Source: CAZWSE01 sp964636575 (GTDB lineage: Bacteria > Pseudomonadota > Alphaproteobacteria > Rhodobacterales > Rhodobacteraceae). From it: a stretch of DNA of 12,127 bases. The notes under the pieces are model-generated. The model had not been told where the DNA came from. It made no database searches and saw nothing but the letters and a program-made list of their open reading frames with translations. The stretch covers positions 1 through 12,127 of the forward strand of contig CAZWSE010000099.1 of the NCBI GenBank assembly GCA_964636575.1, written 5' to 3'. This document shows positions 1 to 6,042 of the stretch, piece by piece. Within the stretch, counting starts at the first letter, position 1; each line of letters begins with the position of its first letter. The translations under genes and the position numbers were made by a program.

Positions 1-251
1 GTCCCGTCGCGCTGCACGTATGACACGCCCATAATTGCAATAATCGGCATGGCCGCTTCGATGTAGTCAACGTAGCCCATCATCGGCGAGGCGAAGAATT
101 TGCGTCCCGTCACCGAATAAGCGGCCAGAAACATGAGTGAGAAAATGGCAAGCCCGCTCAGCAAAGCGCAAAAGCGTTCAAGGGGTAAAAGCATCCGGTC
201 GAGTTTGCTCAGTAAACTGGAATCCTCCAGCACGGCGGCACTGCCTGCCAT
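1..251 (-). CDS. dctQ: TRAP transporter small permease (DctQ family), 3' part cut by window edge
   Basis: The visible N-terminal 83 residues read as the start of a DctQ-type small membrane subunit of a tripartite ATP-independent periplasmic transporter. In such systems DctQ pairs with the large permease DctM to import a carboxylate delivered by the DctP binding protein, driven by an ion gradient. A short polar N-terminus with a PLERF stretch (about 23-27) leads into a first membrane helix (about 28-47). Then come a VTGRKFF stretch (47-53), usual at this place in the family, and a second hydrophobic segment (about 65-78). A GGAGG/AGGGA ribosome site lies 4-6 bases before the ATG. It sits 74 bases downstream of dctP, as expected for a dctPQM operon; dctM is presumably beyond the left edge. 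The substrate cannot be read from this subunit. Confidence 0.86.
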   Translation of the reverse strand, partial: MAGSAAVLEDSSLLSKLDRMLLPLERFCALLSGLAIFSLMFLAAYSVTGRKFFASPMMGYVDYIEAAMPIIAIMGVSYVQRDG

Positions 252-274
252 GTCGTCCCTCCCCCTTGTTGGAA

Positions 275-308
275 AAGCGGCCCCAAGGACTGTACCTCGG
301 GACCGCTT
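275..308 (-). terminator. Intra-operon stem-loop between dctP and dctQ
   Basis: In the transcript this forms a 14-bp stem (12 Watson-Crick pairs and 2 G-U pairs) closed by a 6-base loop, and the last arm runs into TTTT. It begins 17 bases after the dctP stop and ends 23 bases before the dctQ start. Such hairpins between a binding-protein gene and its permease genes usually protect the 3' end of the first message or partly terminate transcription, so that the periplasmic protein is made in excess. The T-tract is short, so partial termination or mRNA stabilisation seems more likely than full termination. Confidence 0.7.
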
Positions 309-325
309 AAAGTCTTGTGGTCAGA

Positions 326-1342
326 TCAGCTGCCGGACTTGGCGTCGGCCAATGTCTTCACAACCAGATCGTACAGCTCCTGACCGGGAAGACCTTGGGC
401 TTCCATGTCAGCAATCCACGCGTCACGGATCGGGTCAGCGGCCTTGGCTTTGAACTCAGCAATCACGGCCTCATCGATCTCAACCTTCTTGACGCCTTTT
501 TCGGCAAGAACACTGTCCCAACGCTCCAGCAGGCTGGCGTAGTTGGCCAGATAGTGATCAAGCGCCTCGTCAACGGAGCTATCAAGGGCCGCGCGTTCGG
601 CGTCGGACAGGCTCTCATAGGCGTCGATGTTGACAACCACAGGGCAGTTCACGGTGCCGGGGTTCAGGTTGGCAGTCCACCAGTCAGCTTGGTTGATTGT
701 GCCAAAGCTCAGGTGGGCGTGCTGGGCGAAGGCGACGGTATCAACAACGCCGGATTCCATCGCTTGGTAGGCTTCTGTCGCAGTCACAGAGGTCGGAACA
801 GCACCTACAGCTTCAAAGGCTTTGCCCAGACCACCTGTGGCACGGACACGCATGCCTTCAAAATCGGCCAAAGTCATACGGGGATCACCGGTACCAACCA
901 AGTTGTACTGCGGCATCGGCGAGGTCATCAGCAGCTTTGCATTCCACTGGGCCATTTCCTCGGCGGCAGCAGGGTGGGCATAAACGGCCTTGGATACAGC
1001 GCGCTCTTGATCAAGGTTCTCAACGCCCAGGAACGGCAGTTCCAGAACGGTGACAACACGGTTCTTGTCGCGGTGGTAACCCGCACAGAACTGGGCCATC
1101 TCAAAGGCGCCGATGGAAATGCCATCAAGGTTTTCACGGTTCTTGGACAGACCGCCATAGCTGACGTTCATGGTAAACTCGCCGCCGGTCTTTTCAGACA
1201 CGAGCTCGGCAATCTTTTCAACGTGCTCTGTAAAGGCGCGACGTTTACCCCAGACAGAGACGTTCCATTCTGTCGCCATTGCCTCAGCAGCAAAGGACAG
1301 GCTTACGGTGCCAGCAACGGCCCCTACGATAAACTTATTCAT
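326..1342 (-). CDS. dctP: TRAP transporter solute-binding protein (DctP family)
   Basis: This 338-residue periplasmic protein should bind a carboxylate and hand it to the DctQM permease. It has a Sec signal peptide: MNK start, hydrophobic core to about residue 18, and a likely signal peptidase I site after AMA at residue 23. The mature part has the DctP pattern: a GGLSKNRENLDGISIGAFEM stretch (63-82), PFLG (103-106), then LADFEGMRVRATGG (158-171). Arg165 or Arg167 in that motif falls where family members place the arginine that pairs with the ligand carboxylate. The AYQAMESGVVDT segment (191-202) is also typical. The ATG has an AAGGGAGA ribosome site 5 bases upstream. It is first in the operon and diverges from acs. 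The substrate is unknown; a mono- or dicarboxylate is the safe reading. Confidence 0.93.
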   Translation of the reverse strand: MNKFIVGAVAGTVSLSFAAEAMATEWNVSVWGKRRAFTEHVEKIAELVSEKTGGEFTMNVSYGGLSKNRENLDGISIGAFEMAQFCAGYHRDKNRVVTVLELPFLGVENLDQERAVSKAVYAHPAAAEEMAQWNAKLLMTSPMPQYNLVGTGDPRMTLADFEGMRVRATGGLGKAFEAVGAVPTSVTATEAYQAMESGVVDTVAFAQHAHLSFGTINQADWWTANLNPGTVNCPVVVNIDAYESLSDAERAALDSSVDEALDHYLANYASLLERWDSVLAEKGVKKVEIDEAVIAEFKAKAADPIRDAWIADMEAQGLPGQELYDLVVKTLADAKSGS

Positions 1343-1380
1343 TGGTTTCTCCCTTTTGATTGAGACACATCAGCATTTTT

Positions 1381-1439
1381 TGGAGCAGAGTGCAAAGGCT
1401 CCATGACCCGACGTAGCATATTTTGCACGCAGCAGTGCA
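1381..1439. repeat. Overlapping inverted repeats upstream of dctP
   Basis: Three dyads lie within about 60 bases. TGGAGC (1381-1386) pairs with GCTCCA (1398-1403) over an 11-base loop. GTGCAAA (1390-1396) has a perfect inverted copy TTTGCAC (1422-1428), 25 bases apart. TGCAC (1424-1428) pairs with GTGCA (1435-1439) over 6 bases. The arms overlap, so the structures could be alternatives. They lie 39-97 bases before the dctP start, either in its promoter or in its 5' untranslated leader. Confidence 0.5.
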
Positions 1440-1519
1440 TGCATCCGAGCTTTTGAGTTAGCTCACCCAAACAAGACAGCCTGAAAGACCCATGAAATTG
1501 ACCCCGACACCGTCGATTC

Positions 1520-1535
1520 TGTAAACATCTTTACA
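1520..1535. promoter_or_regulatory. Palindrome TGTAAA-N4-TTTACA, candidate operator
   Basis: The 16-base site TGTAAACATCTTTACA has perfect 6-base arms around CATC, the usual shape of a dimeric regulator site. Its left arm could also serve as a weak -10 box, 16 bases after a TTGACC hexamer at 1498-1503 (5 of 6 matches to the -35 consensus). The site lies 120-135 bases before the acs start. Its spacing does not fit PpsR (TGT-N12-ACA), and its half-sites do not fit FnrL-type sites. The regulator is unknown. Confidence 0.5.
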
Positions 1536-1584
1536 AACTCGCCGCAGGAGTCCCGCCAAACATTTTCTTCTGCGCGTCCTTAGA

Positions 1585-1590
1585 TATGAT
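1585..1590 (+). promoter_or_regulatory. acs: Candidate -10 box for acs
   Basis: TATGAT matches 5 of 6 bases of the sigma-70 -10 consensus. The matching -35 region is poor (TTTTCT at 1563-1568, 16 bases upstream), which would fit an activated promoter. Transcription would start near 1597, putting the 1607-1625 palindrome inside the leader. Identification rests on one hexamer and is weak. Confidence 0.3.
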
Positions 1591-1606
1591 CGCGCGAGAG
1601 GACAGA

Positions 1607-1625
1607 GTGCGCATTTGTTGCGCAC
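1607..1625 (+). promoter_or_regulatory. Perfect palindrome GTGCGCA-N5-TGCGCAC before acs
   Basis: Seven-base perfect arms flank TTTGT. It ends 13 bases before the acs Shine-Dalgarno. It can be a DNA operator just downstream of the transcription start, or a leader RNA hairpin near the ribosome site. It is not followed by a T-tract, so termination is unlikely. Confidence 0.55.
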
Positions 1626-1638
1626 ACTGGGGAGAATT

Positions 1639-1645
1639 AGGGAGA
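1639..1645 (+). promoter_or_regulatory. acs: Ribosome binding site fixing the acs start
   Basis: AGGGAGA stands 9 bases before the ATG at 1655. The in-frame ATG at 1586 has no such site, and its extra 23 residues would run through the palindrome and this ribosome site, so the start at 1655 is preferred. Confidence 0.8.
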
Positions 1646-1654
1646 CATTCAATC

Positions 1655-3595
1655 ATGGCCACAACATATCCACCATCCAAAGAGATGGCGCAAAACGCGC
1701 ACGTCGATGCAGCAAAATACGACGAAATGTATGCGGCCTCTGTTAAGGATCCGACGGCCTTCTGGGACGCACACGGCAAGCGGATCGATTGGATCAAACC
1801 CTATTCCAAAGTCAAAGACGTCACCTATGACTACGGCAAGGTTGACATCAACTGGTACAGCGATGGCACGTTGAATGTCTCTGCCAACTGCATCGACCGC
1901 CACTTGGCGACCCGCGGCGATCAAACGGCAATCATCTTTGAACCCGATAACCCCGATGAAGACGCGCAGCACATCACCTACAAGCAGTTGCATGCATCCG
2001 TCTGCAAAATGGCGAACATCCTCAAATCGATGGGCGTCGGAAAAGGCGACCGCGTGGTCATCTACATGCCCATGATCCCAGAAGCGGCCTATGCGATGCT
2101 GGCCAGCGCACGGATCGGGGCGATCCATTCGATCGTCTTTGCAGGGTTCTCGCCCGATGCGCTTGCGGCGCGGGTCAACGGATCAGAAGCAAAAGTCGTC
2201 ATCACAGCGGATCAAGCGCCGCGCGGTGGCAAAGCGACGCCTTTGAAAGCAAATGCAGACACAGCGCTGTCGCAATGCGATGACAGCGTTAAGCTTTTGG
2301 TGGTCAAACGCACAGGCGGCGAAACCGCTTGGACCGACGGGCGCGATTTTGACTACAACGCTATGGCGAAGGACGCATCAGACGATTGCGCGCCGGAAGA
2401 AATGAACGCCGAAGATCCGTTGTTCATTCTTTACACTTCTGGCTCAACAGGCATGCCCAAAGGCGTTGTGCACACCACAGGCGGCTACATCGTCTATGCA
2501 GCAATGACCCATGAAATCGTATTTGACTACAAAGACGGCGACGTCTTTTGGTGTACAGCGGATGTGGGTTGGGTCACGGGCCACAGCTATATCGTCTATG
2601 GACCACTTGCGAATGGCGCGACGACGCTGATGTTCGAAGGCGTACCAACCTATCCCGACGCCAGCCGGTTCTGGCAGGTCTGCGAAAAGCACAAGGTCAA
2701 CCAGTTCTACACAGCCCCCACAGCCATTCGGGCGCTGATGGGCCAGGGCGACAGCTTTGTTGAAAAAGCAGACCTCAGCTCGGTCCGCATTCTGGGCACC
2801 GTGGGCGAGCCGATCAACCCGGAGGCTTGGAACTGGTACAACGATGTTGTCGGCGGCGGTCGTTGCCCAATCGTTGACACTTGGTGGCAAACGGAAACGG
2901 GCGGTCACTTGATGACCCCCCTGCCCGGCGCACATGCAATGAAGCCCGGATCTGCGATGAAACCTTTCTTCGGGATCGAGCCGATTATTCTGGATCCGAC
3001 TTCCGGCGATGAGATCACCACCAATCCTGCCGAAGGGGTGCTGTGCATCAAAGACAGCTGGCCCGGACAAATGCGCACCGTTTGGGGCGATCACGAGCGG
3101 TTCCAGCAAACGTATTTCAGCGACTACAAAGGCTACTACTTTACCGGTGACGGGGCCAAACGCGACGAGGACGGTGACTACTGGATCACGGGCCGTGTGG
3201 ATGATGTGATCAACGTCTCCGGCCACCGTATGGGCACGGCCGAAGTTGAATCCGCACTGGTAGCACATGCCAAAGTGGCCGAGGCCGCCGTGGTGGGATA
3301 TCCGCACGATATCAAAGGCCAAGGCATCTACTGCTATGTGACCTTGATGAACGATGAGACCCCAAGTGACGAATTGCTGATGGAGCTTAAGAAATGGGTC
3401 CGCTCTGAAATTGGCCCCATCGCCACACCAGATGTGATCCAATGGGCGCCCGGCTTACCCAAGACCCGTTCCGGCAAGATTATGCGCCGCATCCTGCGCA
3501 AGATCGCTGAAAACGACTATGGCGCCTTGGGCGATACCTCGACCCTCGCCGATCCGTCGGTAGTCGACGATCTGATCGCCAATCGCGCAGGCTAG
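1655..3595 (+). CDS. acs: Acetyl-CoA synthetase (AMP-forming acetate-CoA ligase)
   Basis: This enzyme activates acetate with ATP and CoA to acetyl-CoA, AMP and pyrophosphate in the cytoplasm, allowing growth on acetate. At 646 residues it has the normal length of the family. Visible adenylate-forming motifs in order are the P-loop YTSGSTGMPKG (260-270), a TVGEPINPEAW stretch (382-392), DTWWQTETGG (408-417), YFTGDGAKRDEDGDYW (495-510), the hinge GRVDDVINVSGHR (513-525) and the C-terminal PKTRSGKIMRR (602-612). Lys608 in the last motif is the lysine that completes adenylation; in characterised enzymes it is switched off by acetylation. The WWQTE motif is typical of acetate-specific members, so propionyl-CoA synthetase is less likely. 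The start at 1655 is set by a good ribosome site. The gene diverges from a TRAP transporter and ends before a strong hairpin. Confidence 0.97.
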   Translation: MATTYPPSKEMAQNAHVDAAKYDEMYAASVKDPTAFWDAHGKRIDWIKPYSKVKDVTYDYGKVDINWYSDGTLNVSANCIDRHLATRGDQTAIIFEPDNPDEDAQHITYKQLHASVCKMANILKSMGVGKGDRVVIYMPMIPEAAYAMLASARIGAIHSIVFAGFSPDALAARVNGSEAKVVITADQAPRGGKATPLKANADTALSQCDDSVKLLVVKRTGGETAWTDGRDFDYNAMAKDASDDCAPEEMNAEDPLFILYTSGSTGMPKGVVHTTGGYIVYAAMTHEIVFDYKDGDVFWCTADVGWVTGHSYIVYGPLANGATTLMFEGVPTYPDASRFWQVCEKHKVNQFYTAPTAIRALMGQGDSFVEKADLSSVRILGTVGEPINPEAWNWYNDVVGGGRCPIVDTWWQTETGGHLMTPLPGAHAMKPGSAMKPFFGIEPIILDPTSGDEITTNPAEGVLCIKDSWPGQMRTVWGDHERFQQTYFSDYKGYYFTGDGAKRDEDGDYWITGRVDDVINVSGHRMGTAEVESALVAHAKVAEAAVVGYPHDIKGQGIYCYVTLMNDETPSDELLMELKKWVRSEIGPIATPDVIQWAPGLPKTRSGKIMRRILRKIAENDYGALGDTSTLADPSVVDDLIANRAG

Positions 3596-3624
3596 TCCAG
3601 CTTTAAGCTAGATTGTACCCCGTG

Positions 3625-3650
3625 TTGCGCCGCAGGACATTGCGGCGCAA
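3625..3650 (+). terminator. Hairpin downstream of acs
   Basis: TTGCGCCGCA and TGCGGCGCAA form a perfect 10-bp stem over a 6-base loop, 29 bases past the acs stop. The bases after it (TAGGATTG) are not a T-tract. It may act as a 3' stabiliser or a weak terminator. Being symmetric, it could work on either strand, but no leftward gene reads into it. Confidence 0.5.
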
Positions 3651-3767
3651 TAGGATTGCGCGCACACGCGTGGTCGCACATCAGGCCGCATCCGACGCAA
3701 ATCATCATGGACACCCCCGCCATGCCGTGACAGGACACGAGCCTATCCTTGTGCTTTTAGGCGTCCC

Positions 3768-4265
3768 ATGTCGCAAACCTTCATCCCCGGCCCTGACACC
3801 GCCCGTGCTTACCGCGACGCTTTGGCCTGTTTTGGGACCGGTGTGACAGTCATCACCGTCGCGACGCCTGATGGTCCGATGGGCATCACCGCCAATTCAT
3901 TTGCCTCCGTGTCGCTTGACCCACCCTTGGTGCTGTGGTCGCCCGCCAAAGGATCACGCCGGTATCCTGCCTATATCGACGCCTCTCATTTTGTGGTGCA
4001 TATCTTGGGCGTTGAACAAGGATCGATTGCCGATGGCTTTGTGGCCGCAGCGGATGCGTTTTCAGAACTGGACTGGGCCCCAAATGATCACGGCGCCCCT
4101 GTCATCCAGGGCTGCTTGTCTCATTTCGAGTGTACCACCCACGCTATCCACGACGCTGGCGACCACAGTATTGTTCTGGGCCGCGTCATCCGCGCCTCAC
4201 ATCGCGCTGGCAAAGGGTTGTTGTTCAAGCAAGGCCAGTACGGGCGCTTTGCCCCCAACGGTTGA
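3768..4265 (+). CDS. Flavin reductase-like FMN-binding protein
   Basis: This 165-residue protein matches the flavin reductase-like fold, used by NAD(P)H:FMN reductases that supply reduced flavin to partner monooxygenases. Diagnostic stretches are FGTGVTVIT (22-30), GITANSFASVSLDPPLVLW (39-57), which contacts flavin in the family, and the GDHSIVLGRV stretch (131-140) with the conserved Gly-Asp-His. The length is normal for a stand-alone reductase component. The Shine-Dalgarno is weak (TAGG about 6 bases before the ATG), so translation may be modest. No monooxygenase lies next to it, and a terminator-like hairpin separates it from the next gene, so its partner and true substrate are unknown. 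Some members of this fold have other flavin or haem roles. Confidence 0.9.
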   Translation: MSQTFIPGPDTARAYRDALACFGTGVTVITVATPDGPMGITANSFASVSLDPPLVLWSPAKGSRRYPAYIDASHFVVHILGVEQGSIADGFVAAADAFSELDWAPNDHGAPVIQGCLSHFECTTHAIHDAGDHSIVLGRVIRASHRAGKGLLFKQGQYGRFAPNG

Positions 4266-4286
4266 TCTTTTTGCGGGTGTCCCGAA

Positions 4287-4309
4287 GCCTCCGGCGGAGG
4301 TATTTTTAT
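4287..4309 (+). terminator. Terminator and probable extragenic repeat after the flavin reductase
   Basis: CCTCC-GGC-GGAGG (4288-4300) forms a short GC-rich hairpin followed at once by TATTTTTAT, the shape of an intrinsic terminator. It is followed by CAAGAAGAAGC, and CCCGA/TCGGG (4281-4285, 4326-4330) could close an outer stem. From memory, short elements of the same design (GCCTCCGGCGG, T-run, AAGAAGAAG) recur between genes in many Rhodobacterales genomes. That resemblance is recalled, not searched. Confidence 0.72.
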
Positions 4310-4413
4310 CAAGAAGAAGCGCGCCTCGGGTTTTATGTTTGCTTGTGAACGGCCCCTTTCGATGGTTACCTGATCGCCAACTGATGTCGCCATTTGTTTC
4401 TTGAGGATCTTTC

Positions 4414-6042
4414 ATGTCCCAGATCACTGTTTTTGCTGCCAAAGAGATCATTACGATGGATCCCAACCGTCCCCGCGCGACCCATGTTGCTGTGCGGGAG
4501 GGCGAAGTACTTGCCGTTGGCGATGCCACATGTGCCGACCAATGGGGGCCTGTGGCCCATGATGACAGTCTGGCCCATGCCGTATTGATGCCGGGTTTTG
4601 TCGAAGGTCATGCCCATATGATGGCCGGTGCTATGTGGCAGTATGCCTATGCAGGCTTTCACGACCGGATTGATCCTGATGGCACCCTTTGGCCGGGGCT
4701 GACCGATATTGACGGGGTGATCGCCGGGTTGACCGACTACGCAAACGGGTTGGATAAGGACGAACCCCTGATCGGCTGGGGGTTTGATCCGATCTTTTTG
4801 ACGACCGAGCGGCTGTCGCGCCATCACCTTGACCAGATCAGCACCGACAGACCTATCGCAATCATGTTCTCGAATTTCCACCTGATGTGCGTAAATTCCA
4901 AAGCGCTTGAAATGGCCGGCTTTGACCGTGAAACCAACGCGGAAGGGGTGCTAAAAGACACGTCAGGCGAACCCACAGGCGAATTGCAGGAAATGGCCGC
5001 CATGTTTCCGGTCATGCGCCGTGTGGGGATGGATTTCAGAAGCCTCAGCCAGTCCAAAGACGCGATCATCTCTTACGGCAAGGTCTGCCAGCACGCAGGG
5101 GTCACAACGGCGACCGACCTGTTTTCATCCATGGCAGATGACGATCTGGACCTGATGCTTGAGGTCACCGGTTCAGACAGCCTGCCGCTGCGGATCGTAC
5201 CTGCCTTGGGCGCAATGGACGGAACGCCCGACCAGATCGCGGATCGCGCTTTGGCGCTCAAAGCCCGATCAACTGACAAGTTGCGGCTGGGGGCGGTCAA
5301 ACTGATGACGGATGGGTCTATCCAAGGCTGGACAGCGCGGGTCAAATCGCCAGGCTACGTCGGCGGGCAGCCCAACGGGCTATGGAACACCAGCCCAGAT
5401 CAGATCAACGCCTTGGTGTCGAAAATGCACGAAAAGGGCGTGCAGATGCACATCCACGTCAACGGGGATGAGGCCAGTCAAGTCGTGCTGGACGCCATTG
5501 AACAGGCCAGCATTACGCACCCATGGCAAGGACACCGGCACGTCTTGCAACACTGCCAGATGATGGGGCCTGACCAATTCCGCAAAGCCGTCGATCTGGG
5601 CTGCTGCTGCAATATCTTTGCAAACCACATTTGGTACTTCGGGGATCAGCACGCGGCACTCACCATCGGGGAAGACCGCGCTCTTCGAATGGACGCCAGC
5701 CGCGCGGCCTTGGATGCAGGGGTGAACATGGCGATCCACTCAGACGCGCCAGTCACGCCAATGGGGCCGCTTTTCACCGCGTGGTGTGCCGTGAACCGCA
5801 AAACCATGAGCGGGCGCACATTGGGGGACGCGCAGAAGATCACCGTGGATGAAGCGCTTTACGCGATCACGCTCGGGGCGGCCTATACACTGCGCTTGGA
5901 TGCCGAAATCGGCAGCATAGAAACCGGCAAACGGGCTGACTTTGCAATCCTTGGGGCAAACCCAACAGACGTAGACCCAGAGGCGTTGAAAGACGTGCCC
6001 GTGCTTGGAACAGTCCATGGCGGCCACGTACATCTGCTATGA
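4414..6042 (+). CDS. Metal-dependent amidohydrolase, YtcJ-like (amidohydrolase family 3)
   Basis: This 542-residue cytoplasmic enzyme should hydrolyse an amide or similar C-N bond; close family names include YtcJ and N-substituted formamide deformylase. The expected metal ligands are visible: HAH (His66, His68) after LMPGFVEG, a candidate bridging lysine in VKLMTDGS (Lys296), MHIHVNGD (His348), QHCQ (His380) and HSDAPVTP (Asp444). The C-terminal GSIETGKRADFAIL (500-513) is the usual strand returning to the small beta-sandwich that the N-terminus also builds. There is no signal peptide. A GAGGA ribosome site lies 6 bases before the ATG. The stop overlaps the next start as ATGA, so the COG0523 GTPase is translationally coupled and could serve metal loading. 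The substrate is not deducible; a three-cysteine run at 397-399 is a curiosity. Confidence 0.9.
   Translation: MSQITVFAAKEIITMDPNRPRATHVAVREGEVLAVGDATCADQWGPVAHDDSLAHAVLMPGFVEGHAHMMAGAMWQYAYAGFHDRIDPDGTLWPGLTDIDGVIAGLTDYANGLDKDEPLIGWGFDPIFLTTERLSRHHLDQISTDRPIAIMFSNFHLMCVNSKALEMAGFDRETNAEGVLKDTSGEPTGELQEMAAMFPVMRRVGMDFRSLSQSKDAIISYGKVCQHAGVTTATDLFSSMADDDLDLMLEVTGSDSLPLRIVPALGAMDGTPDQIADRALALKARSTDKLRLGAVKLMTDGSIQGWTARVKSPGYVGGQPNGLWNTSPDQINALVSKMHEKGVQMHIHVNGDEASQVVLDAIEQASITHPWQGHRHVLQHCQMMGPDQFRKAVDLGCCCNIFANHIWYFGDQHAALTIGEDRALRMDASRAALDAGVNMAIHSDAPVTPMGPLFTAWCAVNRKTMSGRTLGDAQKITVDEALYAITLGAAYTLRLDAEIGSIETGKRADFAILGANPTDVDPEALKDVPVLGTVHGGHVHLL

Larger units (their letters stand above)
1343..1654. 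promoter_or_regulatory. Divergent control region between dctP and acs
   Basis: This 312-base gap holds no credible gene and must contain the start signals for dctP (leftward) and acs (rightward). I see overlapping inverted repeats at 1381-1439 near dctP, a perfect palindrome at 1520-1535, a -10-like TATGAT at 1585-1590, and a second perfect palindrome at 1607-1625 just before the acs ribosome site. Several distinct dyads in one short region suggest binding by more than one regulator, or control from one region of both transcripts. No regulator can be named from sequence alone. Confidence 0.75.

Noticed and set aside
317..1363. Long plus-strand open frame of 348 codons opposite dctP
   Set aside because: It mirrors dctP almost exactly, has no recognisable domain and no ribosome site. 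It is a shadow caused by codon bias.
1380..1410. Sigma-54 promoter for dctP (GG/GC elements on the minus strand)
   Set aside because: The GG to GC spacing is 7 bases, not the required 10.
1520..1535. PpsR or FnrL binding site
   Set aside because: The TGT/ACA spacing is 10 bases rather than the 12 of PpsR sites, and the half-sites lack the TTGA/TCAA ends of FnrL sites.
1586..1654. Earlier in-frame start adding 23 residues to acetyl-CoA synthetase
   Set aside because: No ribosome site precedes it, the extra residues do not resemble the family N-terminus, and it would code through a palindrome and the good ribosome site at 1639-1645.
2444..3442. Long minus-strand open frame of 332 codons inside acs
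   Set aside because: It lies entirely antisense to a clearly conserved enzyme gene and shows no family motif.
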